In this document: in pieces, positions 34,005-43,341 of the stretch
Layout of the letters: each line of letters begins with the position of its first letter
How positions within the stretch are numbered: position 1 is the first letter of the stretch
Origin: Leifsonia williamsii
Lineage (GTDB): Bacteria; Actinomycetota; Actinomycetes; Actinomycetales; Microbacteriaceae
Direction: 5' to 3'
Assembly: GCF_030433685.1 (NCBI RefSeq)
Contig: NZ_JAROCF010000001.1
Span: 2,976,001 to 3,040,000, forward strand
Length of the DNA stretch: 64,000 nucleotides
Made by a program: the position numbers and the translations under genes
Notes under the pieces: generated by a model
The model's input: the letters and a program-made list of their open reading frames with translations, nothing else
Database searches by the model: none
What the model was told of the DNA's origin: nothing

Positions 34005-35078
34005 ATGGCACAGGACGAGAACGGCGGTCACGAGCTGACGCCTGCTGGATCGTCAGCCGTCGAGGTGCACCGGTCCGGTGATGTCGGGACCGCGGTCGTC
34101 ATCCGTGACGCCGTCGAGAACCCCGGCTTCCCGCCGCACCGCCCGCGGGTCACCGACCTCGACCCCAAGAAGGAGCGCCGCGCCGAGCGCACGGTCTACA
34201 CGCTGTTCTACCTGTCGATCGTCGGCAGCGTCTGGGCCGTCGCGGCCTACCTGGCGTTCCCGATCAACGAGAGCGACATGGGCTCGGTCCGGCTGAACAA
34301 CCTGTTCATCGGCATCGGCGGCGCGCTCGCCCTCCTCGCCATCGGCATCGGCGCCGTGCACTGGGGCAAGGCCCTCATGCACGAGAAGGAGGGCGTCGAC
34401 CTCCGTCACCCCGTCCGCGGGACCGAGCAGACCACCGAGCGCGCGGCGGAGATCTTCCGCCAGGCCGACGAGGAGTCCGGCTTCAGCCGTCGCACGCTCG
34501 TGCGCAACAGCCTCATCGGCGCGCTGATCGCGTTCCCACTGCCCGCCGTCGTCCTGTTCCGCGGCCTCGCACCGCAGGGCGAGGATCCGGCCGAGCTGCT
34601 GGCGAACACCATGTGGAAGAAGGGCATCCGCCTCACCCGCGACCCCTCCGGCACCCCCATCAAGGCGTCGGACGTCACGCTCGGCTCCGCCTTCCACGTG
34701 ATCCCCGAAGGGCTCAACGAGTCCGAGAACATGCTGGAGGAGAAGGCCAAGGCGGCCGTGCTCCTCATGCGCCTCAAGCCCGAGGACCTGCACGTCTCCA
34801 AGGGCCGCGAGAACTGGAACTACGACGGCATCGTCGCGTACTCCAAGATCTGCACGCACGTCGGCTGCCCGGTGGCGCTGTACGAGCAGCAGACCCACCA
34901 CCTGCTCTGCCCGTGCCACCAGTCGCAGTTCGACATCACGCACGAGGCGCAGGTCATCTTCGGACCGGCGAAGCGACCCCTGCCGCAGCTGCCGATCACC
35001 GTTGACGCCGACGGTTACCTGGTCGCCCGCAGCGACTTCACCGAGCCCGTCGGCCCGAGCTTCTGGGAGCGTCATTGA
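34005..35078 (+). CDS. qcrA: Rieske iron-sulfur subunit QcrA
   Basis: The 357-residue protein has an N-terminal cytosolic segment, three membrane helices (about 64-85, 100-122 and 165-187) as typical of actinobacterial QcrA rather than one, and a Rieske domain. The 2Fe-2S ligands are in CTHVGC (from about 283) and CPCHQS. It moves electrons from quinol at cytochrome b to the QcrC haems. GAAGGAG precedes the ATG. The qcrB TTG start overlaps its stop (TTGA). Confidence 0.96.
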   Translation: MAQDENGGHELTPAGSSAVEVHRSGDVGTAVVIRDAVENPGFPPHRPRVTDLDPKKERRAERTVYTLFYLSIVGSVWAVAAYLAFPINESDMGSVRLNNLFIGIGGALALLAIGIGAVHWGKALMHEKEGVDLRHPVRGTEQTTERAAEIFRQADEESGFSRRTLVRNSLIGALIAFPLPAVVLFRGLAPQGEDPAELLANTMWKKGIRLTRDPSGTPIKASDVTLGSAFHVIPEGLNESENMLEEKAKAAVLLMRLKPEDLHVSKGRENWNYDGIVAYSKICTHVGCPVALYEQQTHHLLCPCHQSQFDITHEAQVIFGPAKRPLPQLPITVDADGYLVARSDFTEPVGPSFWERH

Positions 35079-36691
35079 GCACCACAGCCGCCGCACCCGC
35101 GGCAACCACGACGGCCTCGAAGGGCGGGTTCACGGCAGCGGCCGCGAACTACCTCGAGGACCGCACCAGCATCTCGGGCGCCGTCAAGGAGTTCGGACGC
35201 AAGATCTTCCCCGACCACTGGTCGTTCCTGCTGGGTGAGGTGGCGCTCTACAGCTTCATCGTCATCCTGCTCTCCGGCACCTTCCTGACGTTCTTCTTCC
35301 AGGCGTCGATGGCCGAGGTCGTGTACCACGGCTCGTACGTGCCGCTGAAGGGCATCCAGATGTCGGCGGCCATGGAGTCGACGCTCAACATCTCGTTCGA
35401 GGTGCGCGGCGGCCTCCTGGTCCGGCAGATCCACCACTGGGCGGCGCTGCTGTTCGTGGCGGCCATCGGCCTCCACATGCTCCGCATCTTCTTCACCGGC
35501 GCGTTCCGCAAGCCGCGCGAGCTCAACTGGGTGATCGGCTTCGTCCTGTTCATCCTCGCGATGGCCGAGGGCTTCACCGGCTACTCGCTGCCGGACGACC
35601 TGCTCTCGGGCAACGGCCTCCGCATCATCGACGGCCTGATCAAGGGCCTGCCGGTGGTCGGCACGTGGATCTCGTTCCTCCTCTTCGGCGGCGAGTTCCC
35701 GGGCACCGCGATCGTCGGCCGCCTGTACACGCTGCACATCCTTCTGCTCCCCGCGCTCGTGGTCGCGTTCATCGCGCTGCACCTGATGTTCGTGGTCATC
35801 CACAAGCACACGCAGTATGCGGCGCCGGGCCGGACGCAGGGCAACGTCGTCGGCTACCCCGTCCTCCCGGTGTACGCGGCGAAGGCCGGCGGCTTCTTCT
35901 TCATCGTGTTCGGTGTCGTCGTCCTGATGGCGTCGCTGTTCACGATCAACCCGATCTGGAACTACGGACCGTACGACCCCTCCCCGGTGTCGGCCGGTAC
36001 CCAGCCCGACTGGTACATCGGCTTCGCGGACGGCGCACTGCGTCTCGTTCCGCCGGGCTGGGAGTTCGTCTGGCTGAACCGGACGTGGTCGTTCAACATC
36101 ATCGTCCCGGTCGCGATCCTCGGCCTGTTCATCGTCACGGTGATGATCTACCCGTTCATCGAGGCGTGGATCACGGGCGACAAGCGCGAGCACCACATCC
36201 TGGACCGTCCGCGCAACGCGGCGACCCGTACGGCCATCGGCGCCGCCGGCGTCACGTTCTACGCGGTCTTCTGGGCGGCGGCGAGCTCGGACCTGATCGC
36301 GACGCACTTCAAGCTGACGATGGAGGGTGTCATCCACACCCTGCAGGCCCTGCTGTTCCTCGGCCCGCTGATCGCCTTCGTGGTGACGCGCCGCGTCTGC
36401 CTCGCGCTGCAGAAGAAGGACCGCTCCATCGCCCTCCACGGCTACGAGTCGGGCCGCATCGTGAAGCTCCCCGGCGGCGAGTTCATCGAGGTGCACGAGC
36501 AGCTCAGCGACTACGAGCGCTGGCGCCTGGTCAGCTTCGAGGCCTACGAGCCGCTGATGCTGCGCCCGAACAAGCGCGGCAAGATCACCGTGGGCAACCG
36601 GATGCGCGCGGGTCTCTCGCGCTGGTTCTTCGAGGACCGCATCCTGCCCCCGACCAGGGGCGAGCTCGAGTCGGGACACGGTCACCACTGA
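35075..36691 (+). CDS. qcrB: Cytochrome b subunit QcrB
   Basis: This is the quinol-oxidising membrane core of the bc1 complex, and the target of drugs such as Q203 in mycobacteria. The 538 residues include the haem b ligands on helices B and D (HHWAALLFVAAIGLHMLR and HILLLPALVVAFIALH), the Qo-site region (around WNYGPYDPSPVSAG) and a roughly 100-residue soluble C-terminal extension usual in actinobacteria. The start is a TTG that overlaps the qcrA stop; GGGAG lies about 5 nt upstream. A hairpin terminator follows at 36710-36741. Confidence 0.96.
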   Translation: MSTTAAAPAATTTASKGGFTAAAANYLEDRTSISGAVKEFGRKIFPDHWSFLLGEVALYSFIVILLSGTFLTFFFQASMAEVVYHGSYVPLKGIQMSAAMESTLNISFEVRGGLLVRQIHHWAALLFVAAIGLHMLRIFFTGAFRKPRELNWVIGFVLFILAMAEGFTGYSLPDDLLSGNGLRIIDGLIKGLPVVGTWISFLLFGGEFPGTAIVGRLYTLHILLLPALVVAFIALHLMFVVIHKHTQYAAPGRTQGNVVGYPVLPVYAAKAGGFFFIVFGVVVLMASLFTINPIWNYGPYDPSPVSAGTQPDWYIGFADGALRLVPPGWEFVWLNRTWSFNIIVPVAILGLFIVTVMIYPFIEAWITGDKREHHILDRPRNAATRTAIGAAGVTFYAVFWAAASSDLIATHFKLTMEGVIHTLQALLFLGPLIAFVVTRRVCLALQKKDRSIALHGYESGRIVKLPGGEFIEVHEQLSDYERWRLVSFEAYEPLMLRPNKRGKITVGNRMRAGLSRWFFEDRILPPTRGELESGHGHH

Positions 36692-36709
36692 CCTCTCCCG
36701 CCCTCGTGG

Positions 36710-36741
36710 AAGCGCCGGCCGCGTTCATCGCGCCGGCGCTT
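36710..36741 (+). terminator. Intrinsic terminator of ctaE-qcrCAB
   Basis: AAGCGCCGGC (36710-36719) pairs with GCCGGCGCTT (36732-36741) around a 12-nt loop, and one more T follows. It ends 48 nt before rlmA. Confidence 0.7.
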
Positions 36742-36789
36742 TCGCGTATCCGCAGACCTGCCCCTCCAGCGTCATGAGAGGACGTCCCC

Positions 36790-37674
36790 ATGCCCGCGCT
36801 CCCTGCCGATCGCCTGAGCCGTCTCGCCTCCTGGCTGCGCTGTCCGGTGTGCGGGGAGGACCTCTCCCCCGTCGACCGGCTGACGCTGGGCTGCGAGAAC
36901 GGCCACCGCCACGACGTCAACAAACGCGGGTACGTCTCGCTGCTCGGCGGCGGCTCGAAGCTGGCGGGCGACACGGCCGAGATGCTGGATGCGCGCGACG
37001 CCGTGCTGGAGAGCGGCGTCTACTCCCCCATCGCCGAGGCGGTCGCCGCGCGCGCGGTCGCTGCCCACGCGGAGACGCCGGTCGAGCGGGTTCTCGATGC
37101 GGGAGCCGGCACCGGCTACTACCTGCGGTCGACGCTGACCGCCCTCCCGGATGCCGACGGCCTGGCCATGGACCTCTCCCCCGCCGCCGTCGCACGCGCG
37201 GCGCGCCCGTCCGGTGCTGCCGAGGGACGGATCGATGGCCTGGTCGCCGACACCTGGCGCCCGCTCCCGATCCGGTCGGCCCTCTGCGACGTCGTTCTCG
37301 ATGTGTTCGCCCCGCGCAATCTGCCCGAGTTCCACCGCGTCCTGCGCCCCGGAGGGTCTCTCATCGTCGTCGTTCCCCGCGCAGACCACCTGGCCGAGCT
37401 GCGTGCGGCAGGCACGATGCTCGACGTACCCGGCGACAAGGCGGAGGAGCTGATCGCCGCCTCAGCGCCGCTGTACGCCCTCCAGACGCGCGAACACGTC
37501 GCGGCCGACCTGCACCTCACTACCGAGGTGCGCGCTGCCCTGATCGCGATGGGACCCTCCGCCCACCACGCCGCCTCACGCGCCGCCGAGGACGCCGCGA
37601 GCATCACCGCCACGGAACTCCCGGACACCACGCACCTCTCCGTCGACGTGCTGCACCTGAGCGCGCGTCCCTGA
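36790..37674 (+). CDS. 23S rRNA (guanine) methyltransferase, RlmA family
   Basis: The 294 residues begin with a zinc ribbon (CPVCGEDLSPVDR then CENGHRHDVNKRGYV, residues 18-47), followed by a class I SAM-dependent methyltransferase domain (VLDAGAGTGYYLRSTL). This is the RlmA-I/RlmA-II (TlrB) architecture, which methylates G745 or G748 of 23S rRNA in helix 35; the II type can lower tylosin sensitivity. Which guanine is modified cannot be told from sequence. GAGAGGA precedes the ATG. It lies between the two halves of the respiratory supercomplex locus but has no known link with it. Confidence 0.88.
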   Translation: MPALPADRLSRLASWLRCPVCGEDLSPVDRLTLGCENGHRHDVNKRGYVSLLGGGSKLAGDTAEMLDARDAVLESGVYSPIAEAVAARAVAAHAETPVERVLDAGAGTGYYLRSTLTALPDADGLAMDLSPAAVARAARPSGAAEGRIDGLVADTWRPLPIRSALCDVVLDVFAPRNLPEFHRVLRPGGSLIVVVPRADHLAELRAAGTMLDVPGDKAEELIAASAPLYALQTREHVAADLHLTTEVRAALIAMGPSAHHAASRAAEDAASITATELPDTTHLSVDVLHLSARP

Positions 37675-37769
37675 CTTACGATTCGTGTCCCTGTCGAGAA
37701 CACGCACACCGACGCTATGGTGGCGCTAGAGCGGCGCGCGATGGAGCTGCGCCGAGGAGGGCGGTCACC

Positions 37770-38117
37770 ATGAGCTCACTCATGGCGCAGTACGAGCTCA
37801 CCGAGCGCCGTCGGCGACGCGTCGCCGGGCTCGTCGTGCTGGCGATCGTGGCCGGCCTCGGAGCCTGGCTCACGGTGCCGTACGGGATCGTCCTCATCCT
37901 CGCGGGTCAGTGGCCCGGCTGGATGCTGGTCGCGGTGGGAGCCATCGCTCTCCTCGGCTGCGCGGCCGCGATCGTCGCCGCCATCCGGATGCGCCGGCCT
38001 GTGGCGCCGCAGAGCCGGCCCGGCAAGCCGAACCCCGGCTTCGACGAGCCGGTCCCCTCCCAGGACCCGGTACCGGGCTACTCCTGGGGCGGTTCCTCCT
38101 TCATCGGTTCCCCCTGA
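37770..38117 (+). CDS. Small two-helix membrane protein, unknown
   Basis: The 115-residue protein has a short Arg-rich start (TERRRRRV), two membrane helices (about 20-42 and 47-68), and a Pro-rich C-terminal tail (SQDPVPGYSWGG). GAGGAGGG lies 9 nt before the ATG. I do not recognise a family. It stands between rlmA and the convergent ctaF-ctaD-ctaC operon, 80 nt from ctaF, so an accessory role in the cytochrome supercomplex is possible but purely positional inference. Confidence 0.6.
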   Translation: MSSLMAQYELTERRRRRVAGLVVLAIVAGLGAWLTVPYGIVLILAGQWPGWMLVAVGAIALLGCAAAIVAAIRMRRPVAPQSRPGKPNPGFDEPVPSQDPVPGYSWGGSSFIGSP

Positions 38118-38152
38118 CTTGCCCGCCGAGGTTTTCGGCCAGGACATGCAGA

Positions 38153-38182
38153 AGGGGCCGCCTCCCGAAGGAGACGGCCCCT
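38153..38182. terminator. Bidirectional terminator between the small membrane protein and ctaF
   Basis: A 13-bp stem with one mismatch closes on a CGAA tetraloop (38166-38169). It lies 35 nt after the stop at 38117 and 14 nt after the ctaF stop, between convergent genes. Confidence 0.8.
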
Positions 38183-38196
38183 GGCAGCTGCGTGAC

Positions 38197-38619
38197 TCAG
38201 CGGGCGAAGTAGCCGCGGTAGTACTCGTAGACCCAGCCGACGATGCAGATCAGGCTGAAGGCGACGCCGATGAAGCAGATCCAGAATCCGACGGCGAGGC
38301 CGAGGATCACGAGACCAGCGCCGAAGGCGAGGGACACCGGCCACCAGCTCCACGGGCTGAAGTGCCCGAGCTCCGGGTCGCCGTCGTCGATGTTGGCGTC
38401 GAGACGGTCCTCGGGCAGCTCGCCGCCCTGTGACGCGTGCGAGCGGCCGACGTAGAACGCCAGGAAGGCCGCGAGCACCGCGCTCAGGACGAGGGCGACC
38501 GTGCCCACCCACTCCACACGCTGGTGGAACGGGTCGAGCAGGTTCCAGATCGTGTAGACGATCGCGGAGAGGATGAAGAAGGCCGACAGGATCCAGAAGA
38601 GGATGGCATTTGCTCTCAT
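38197..38619 (-). CDS. ctaF: Cytochrome c oxidase subunit IV (CtaF, actinobacterial)
   Basis: The 140-residue protein has four membrane helices in two pairs (about 5-26, 36-56, 92-112 and 113-133) around an acidic loop (PEDRLDANIDDGDPELG). The C-terminus VYEYYRGYFAR matches the actinobacterial subunit IV family as I recall it. It stabilises the aa3 oxidase. It starts 3 nt after the ctaD stop and ends at a strong terminator, so it is the last gene of ctaC-ctaD-ctaF. Confidence 0.92.
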   Translation of the reverse strand: MRANAILFWILSAFFILSAIVYTIWNLLDPFHQRVEWVGTVALVLSAVLAAFLAFYVGRSHASQGGELPEDRLDANIDDGDPELGHFSPWSWWPVSLAFGAGLVILGLAVGFWICFIGVAFSLICIVGWVYEYYRGYFAR

Positions 38620-38622
38620 GGG

Positions 38623-40371
38623 TTACTTCACCTCGTCGTTCGCGACATCGAGCACCGGGGCGTCCGGGGCGTCCTTGGCTCCACCGACGCCGACCGGGAT
38701 CCCGGCCTCCGGGTGGTTCAGGTCGAACGCCGGCGACTCCGAACGGATGCGCGGGATCGACGTGAAGTTGTGCCGCGGCGGCGGGCAGCTGGTCGCCCAC
38801 TCGAGCGAGCGGCCGTAGCCCCACGGGTCGTTGACCGTGACCTTGGGCGCGTTGCGGGCCGTCAGGTACACGTTCACGAAGAACGGGATCATCGAGATCG
38901 CGAGGATGCCGGCGCCGATGGACGAGATCTGGTTCATCCAGGTGAAGCCGTCGGAGGGCAGGTAGGTCGCGTACCGACGCGGCATGCCGACGACGCCCAG
39001 CCAGTGCTGCACGAGGAAGGTCGTGTGGAAGCCGATGAACAGCAGCCAGAAGTGCCACTTGCCCAGACGGTCGTTGAGCATCTTGCCCGTCCACTTCGGC
39101 CACCAGAAGTAGAAGCCGGCGAACATCGCGAACACGACGGTTCCGAAGACGACGTAGTGGAAGTGCGCCACGACGAAGTACGTGTCGGACACGTGGAAGT
39201 CGAGCGGCGGCGAGGCCAGGATGACGCCCGTCAGACCACCGAAGGTGAACGTGATCAGGAAGCCGATCGACCACAGCATGGGCGACTCGAAGGTGAGCGA
39301 GCCCCGCCACATCGTGCCGACCCAGTTGAAGATCTTCACACCGGTCGGGACGGCGATCAGCATCGTCATCAGCGAGAACCACGGCAGGAGGACGCCGCCG
39401 GTGACGTACATGTGGTGAGCCCACACCGTCACGGACAGGGCGGCGATCGCGATCGTCGCGTAGATCAGCGTCTTGTACCCGAAGATCGGCTTGCGGCTGA
39501 ACACCGGGAAGATCTCGGAGACGATGCCGAAGAACGGCAGCGCGATGATGTACACCTCGGGATGGCCGAAGAACCAGAACAGGTGCTGCCAGAGCAGCGC
39601 ACCGCCGTTGGCCGGGTCGTAGATGTGGGCGTCGAAGACGCGGTCGGCGGCCAGCGCGAACATCGCGGCGGCGAGTACCGGGAAGGCCATCAGCACGAGG
39701 ATCGAGGTCACCAGGGTGTTCCAGGTGAAGATCGGCATGCGGAACATGGTCATGCCCGGTGCGCGCATCGTGATGATCGTGGTGATGAAGTTCACGCCAC
39801 CGAGGATGGTGCCGAAGCCCGACAGGCCGAGGCCGAGCACCCAGAGGTTACCGCCGATGCCTGGCGAGAACGTCGTGCTCGACAGCGGTGTGTAGGCGAA
39901 CCAGCCGAAGGACGCGGCGCCCTGCGGGGTGAGGAAGCCGGCCACCGCGATCAGCGAGCCGAAGGAGTAGAACCAGTACGCCAGCGCGTTCAGTCGCGGG
40001 AAGGCGACGTCGGGGGCGCCGATCTGCAGCGGCATGAGCACATTGGCGAAGCCGGCGAAGAGCGGCGTCGCGAACATCAGCAGCATGATCGTGCCGTGCA
40101 TGGTGAACAGCTGGTTGTACTGCTCCTTGGTGGCCACCACCTGCAGGCCCGGCTCGAACAGCTGGGCCCGGATGATGAGGGCCATCACGCCACCGATGAG
40201 GAAGTAGACGAACGACGAGACGAGGTACATGTACCCGATCGTCTTGTGGTCCGTCGACGTGATGTAGTTCACGAGGATGTTGCCCTTGCGCTCCACTCCG
40301 TTGGCGGAGAGGATCGTGGGCCTCGGCGTGGGCGCCGCGGTCGCGCCGGGTGCCGGTGCAGTCGTCGTCAT
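38623..40371 (-). CDS. ctaD: Cytochrome c oxidase subunit I (aa3 type)
   Basis: The catalytic subunit that reduces oxygen and pumps protons. The 582 residues have twelve helices with the haem-copper signatures: [14 protein letters not shown] (low-spin haem His), [19 protein letters not shown] (CuB His with the His-Tyr crosslink), WAHHMYVTG (two CuB His) and [10 protein letters not shown] (haem a/a3 His). Both the D-channel ([19 protein letters not shown]) and K-channel regions are present. It lies between ctaC (25 nt) and ctaF (3 nt). Confidence 0.98.
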   Translation of the reverse strand: MTTTAPAPGATAAPTPRPTILSANGVERKGNILVNYITSTDHKTIGYMYLVSSFVYFLIGGVMALIIRAQLFEPGLQVVATKEQYNQLFTMHGTIMLLMFATPLFAGFANVLMPLQIGAPDVAFPRLNALAYWFYSFGSLIAVAGFLTPQGAASFGWFAYTPLSSTTFSPGIGGNLWVLGLGLSGFGTILGGVNFITTIITMRAPGMTMFRMPIFTWNTLVTSILVLMAFPVLAAAMFALAADRVFDAHIYDPANGGALLWQHLFWFFGHPEVYIIALPFFGIVSEIFPVFSRKPIFGYKTLIYATIAIAALSVTVWAHHMYVTGGVLLPWFSLMTMLIAVPTGVKIFNWVGTMWRGSLTFESPMLWSIGFLITFTFGGLTGVILASPPLDFHVSDTYFVVAHFHYVVFGTVVFAMFAGFYFWWPKWTGKMLNDRLGKWHFWLLFIGFHTTFLVQHWLGVVGMPRRYATYLPSDGFTWMNQISSIGAGILAISMIPFFVNVYLTARNAPKVTVNDPWGYGRSLEWATSCPPPRHNFTSIPRIRSESPAFDLNHPEAGIPVGVGGAKDAPDAPVLDVANDEVK

Positions 40372-40396
40372 GATCTGTCCTACTCGTTACCCGGGG

Positions 40397-41284
40397 TCAC
40401 TCGTCGCCCTTGGGGGCGCCCGTGCCAGGCAGGTTGCTGTTGCGGTCGTACTCGGAGCCCAGCTGGCCCTCGTAGCCTCGGTCGCGCAGGCTCTGGATGT
40501 GGGCGTCGTACTCGTCCTGCGACACGATCTTCACGTTGAAGAGCATCGCCGAGTGGTACTCACCGCAGAGCTCGGCGCACTTGCCGACGAAGGTGCCGGT
40601 GCGGCCCGTCGTCTCGAAGTACATGTAGTTGGTCTTGCCCGGGATGACGTCCTTCTTGTAGAGCATCGCCGGCACCCAGAAGGAGTGGATCACGTCGCGC
40701 GAGTCCAGCTGGATCTGGATCGTCTTGTTCTCGGGGAGGTACAGGGTCGGGATCTCGCCCTCCTGCACCGAGCCGGGGGTGGCGCTGTTGTCGTCCGGCT
40801 GCACCTGCACGCCCGGGTCGTAGACGTTGTCGTCCACGTAGTTGAAGTCCCACGCCCACTGCTTGGCGTAGACCTGGATCTTGAGGTCCGGGTTCTTGTA
40901 CGGCGTCTCGATCTCGGCCTGGTCGCGCGCGGTGAAGGCGAAGAAGCCGAGCACCAGGATCAGCGGCACGATCGTGTAGAAGATCTCGATCGGCATGTTG
41001 TACCGCAGCTGGACCGGGAGGCCGGTCTGCCCCTTGCGGCGGCGGTAGACGATGACCGCCCACAGGATCAGGCCCCAGACGATGAGGCCGACGATCAGCA
41101 GGACGATCCAGCTGGTCACCCAGAGGCCGCTGATCCGCTCGGTGTGGTTGGTGACGGGCTGCTCGCCCTCCACGAAGCCGGGCAGGAATCCGTGCAGCTG
41201 GGCCTGGGTGCATCCCGCGAGCACGATGACGAGTGTCGCTGCGATCGGGATGGCTGCCCATCGAAGACGGCGATTGTGACGCAC
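40397..41284 (-). CDS. ctaC: Cytochrome c oxidase subunit II (CuA), lipoprotein
   Basis: The 295-residue protein has a lipoprotein signal (LVIVLAGC lipobox, Cys at about 25), a second pair of membrane helices, and a periplasm-side cupredoxin domain. The CuA ligands are visible in GKCAELCGEYHSAM (two Cys, His, Met) together with the earlier HSFWVP histidine. It receives electrons from QcrC. GTG 41284 follows AAAGG by 7-8 nt. It heads the ctaC-ctaD-ctaF operon; the signal peptide should be processed by the LspA encoded at 52917-53528. Confidence 0.96.
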   Translation of the reverse strand: MRHNRRLRWAAIPIAATLVIVLAGCTQAQLHGFLPGFVEGEQPVTNHTERISGLWVTSWIVLLIVGLIVWGLILWAVIVYRRRKGQTGLPVQLRYNMPIEIFYTIVPLILVLGFFAFTARDQAEIETPYKNPDLKIQVYAKQWAWDFNYVDDNVYDPGVQVQPDDNSATPGSVQEGEIPTLYLPENKTIQIQLDSRDVIHSFWVPAMLYKKDVIPGKTNYMYFETTGRTGTFVGKCAELCGEYHSAMLFNVKIVSQDEYDAHIQSLRDRGYEGQLGSEYDRNSNLPGTGAPKGDE

Positions 41285-41378
41285 CGGTGACCTTTCGAGT
41301 GACTCTTGGACGGTTCACAGCCACACGTGGGTGACTGCTTCTACCCTACTCCGACTGAGCACCCGATCCGAACACGAC

Positions 41379-41401
41379 GGGCCGCCCACGAGGGGCGGCC
41401 C
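41379..41401. terminator. Hairpin terminator after the ErpA-type gene
   Basis: GGGCCGCCC and GGGCGGCCC form a 9-bp stem with a 5-nt loop, 28 nt after the end of the upstream minus-strand gene. It separates that gene from ctaC. Confidence 0.7.
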
Positions 41402-41428
41402 GAAGTGATTCCGTGTGCTATGAGAGCG

Positions 41429-41785
41429 TCAGTGGAACGAGTCCCCACAGGCGCACGAGCCCGTCGCGTTGGGGTTGTCGATCGTGAAGCCCTGCTTCTG
41501 GATCGTGTCCTCGAAGTCGATCGTCGCGCCGTCCAGGTAGGGCACGCTCATCTTGTCGACGATGACCTCGACGCCGTCGAAGTCGACGGTGGCGTCGCCG
41601 TCGAGCATGCGCTCGTCGAAGTACAGCTGGTAGATCAGGCCGGAGCAGCCGCCGGGCTGCACGGCGACGCGGAGACGCAGGTCGTCGCGGCCCTCCTGCT
41701 CGAGCAGGCTCCTGACCTTGCCTGCTGCGGCGTCGGTCAGGCCGACGCCGTGGGCCTTGGTCGCGGTGAGCGTTGTGTCGGTCAT
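41429..41785 (-). CDS. erpA: Iron-sulfur cluster insertion/carrier protein (HesB/IscA/ErpA family)
   Basis: The 118-residue A-type carrier delivers Fe-S clusters to apoproteins. The three conserved cysteines are in GGCSGLIYQL and the C-terminal CACGDSF. ErpA, IscA and SufA cannot be told apart safely by sequence alone; genome placement away from suf genes and next to respiratory genes fits ErpA. A TACAAT -10 candidate on the minus strand at 41834-41839 would give a leader of about 45 nt. Plausible clients nearby are LipA and QcrA. Confidence 0.9.
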   Translation of the reverse strand: MTDTTLTATKAHGVGLTDAAAGKVRSLLEQEGRDDLRLRVAVQPGGCSGLIYQLYFDERMLDGDATVDFDGVEVIVDKMSVPYLDGATIDFEDTIQKQGFTIDNPNATGSCACGDSFH

Positions 41786-41833
41786 GGGACTCCAATACGG
41801 ATGCGTTGGGGACTCCGGTGCGGAGTCAGAAGG

Positions 41834-41839
41834 ATTGTA
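41834..41839 (-). promoter_or_regulatory. Candidate -10 box (TACAAT) of the ErpA-type gene
   Basis: TACAAT on the minus strand is close to consensus and lies 48 nt before the ATG, so this gene would have a normal leader, unlike many others here. Confidence 0.35.
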
Positions 41840-41878
41840 CGTCGGTTTTCCGGAAACGTGCCGTGTGCGCTGCGCGGT

Positions 41879-43300
41879 TCAGCTCGCGCGGCCGTCGAGG
41901 CGCGCGAGCAGCAGCGCCTCGGTCAGCGCGGCGCGCTTGAACACCCCGAGGTGGAGCGACTCGTTCGGGCTGTGCGCGCGCGTGTCGGGGTCCTCCACGC
42001 CGGTCACGAGGATCTGCGCCTCCGGGAACTCGCGGACGAGGTCGGCGATGAACGGGATGGAGCCGCCGATGCCGGTCTCGACCGCCTCCGTGCCCCACGC
42101 GTCGGCCATGGCGTGCTTGGCCTCGACGGCCGCCCAGCCGGTCGTGTCCACGAGGAACGGGTCGCCGAGGTCGACGTCGCTGATCTCGATGTGCGCGCCG
42201 AACGGGGCGTGCGCGCGGAGGTGCCGCTCCAGCGCCGCGTACGCGTCCGCGGCCGGCTGACCGGGTGCGACGCGCGCGCTGACGCGGACGGCCACGCTCG
42301 GCAGCAGCGTGTTGGAGGCGTTGGCGACGCTGGGTGCGTCGATGCCGGTGATGGTCACGGTGGGCTTGTCCCACATCCGGGACAGGATCGGGCCGGTGCC
42401 GATCGGCGTCACGCCCTCGAGCAGGGCGGCGTCGGTACGGAACTGCTCCTCGCTCAGCTCCGGCGGCTCCTGGCCGCTGTCGTAGGAGAGGAAGCCGTCG
42501 ACCGCGACGGAGCCGTCGTCGTCGTGCAGCGTCGCGAGCAGCTTCATCGCGGCGAGCATGGCGTCGGGAGCGGCGCCGCCGTACATCCCCGAGTGGGAGG
42601 CGTGCGCGAGGGTGGAGACGGTCAGCTTGAAGGTGACGTTGCCCCGCAGGGAGACGGTGAGGCCGGGGGTCTCGGTGTCGACGTTGTCGGAGTCGGCGAC
42701 GATGATGACGTCGGCGGCCAGCGCCTCCTTGTTCTCCGCGAGGAAGTTCGCGAAGGAGCGGGAGCCGAACTCCTCCTCCCCCTCGATGAACACCGCGAGG
42801 CCGAGGTCGAAGTCGGTGCCCAGCGCCTCCACGAGCGCCCGGACGGCGGCGACATGCGCCATGACGCCCGCCTTGTCGTCGGCGGCGCCGCGGCCGTACA
42901 GCCGGTCGCCACGGACGGTGGGCTCGAACGGTGCGGTCTCCCAGTTCGCCGCGTCGCCCTGCGGCTGCACGTCGTGGTGCGCATAGAGGAGGACGGTCGG
43001 GCGGCCGTTCTTCGCGGCACGGGTGGCGAGCACGGCGGGCTGACCCAGCTCGGAGCCGCGGATCGGCGCCTGCTTCACGGTCACGCTCTCGAAGGCGCCG
43101 GTCGCCTCGAACAGCGCGGCGACCGCCTCCGCGCTCTCACGCACGTGCTCCGGGTCGTAGGCCGCCCAGGAGACGGAGGGGATGCGGACCAGCCGGGACA
43201 GGTCGGCGAAGGCGGCGGGCAGGCCCGCCTCCAGCGCTTCCCTGACGCGGACCTCGGTGTCGCTCTGATCGGTGACGGGAGTCGGCTGCGAGTCTGTCAT
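41879..43300 (-). CDS. M20 family metallopeptidase (dipeptidase)
   Basis: The 473-residue protein has the M20 di-zinc site: LLYAHHDVQP (His, then Asp two residues on), LYGRGAADDKAG (bridging Asp), IEGEEEFGS (general-base Glu pair), VADSDNV and the C-terminal His in ESLHLGVF. The TLAHASHSGMYGG lid segment is characteristic of the CNDP/dipeptidase branch. It hydrolyses peptides in the cytosol; the preferred substrate is unknown. ATG 43300 (MTDSQPTP) is set by a -10 box 7 nt upstream. Confidence 0.9.
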   Translation of the reverse strand: MTDSQPTPVTDQSDTEVRVREALEAGLPAAFADLSRLVRIPSVSWAAYDPEHVRESAEAVAALFEATGAFESVTVKQAPIRGSELGQPAVLATRAAKNGRPTVLLYAHHDVQPQGDAANWETAPFEPTVRGDRLYGRGAADDKAGVMAHVAAVRALVEALGTDFDLGLAVFIEGEEEFGSRSFANFLAENKEALAADVIIVADSDNVDTETPGLTVSLRGNVTFKLTVSTLAHASHSGMYGGAAPDAMLAAMKLLATLHDDDGSVAVDGFLSYDSGQEPPELSEEQFRTDAALLEGVTPIGTGPILSRMWDKPTVTITGIDAPSVANASNTLLPSVAVRVSARVAPGQPAADAYAALERHLRAHAPFGAHIEISDVDLGDPFLVDTTGWAAVEAKHAMADAWGTEAVETGIGGSIPFIADLVREFPEAQILVTGVEDPDTRAHSPNESLHLGVFKRAALTEALLLARLDGRAS

Positions 43301-43307
43301 GCGGGTA

Positions 43308-43313
43308 ATCTTA
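43308..43313 (-). promoter_or_regulatory. -10 box (TAAGAT), leaderless dipeptidase promoter
   Basis: TAAGAT on the minus strand ends 7 nt before the ATG at 43300. The opposite strand of the same AT-rich island could serve the divergent DUF3043 gene. Confidence 0.5.
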
Positions 43314-43341
43314 AGCGGACCCCACAACCGAAGGCTGACCG

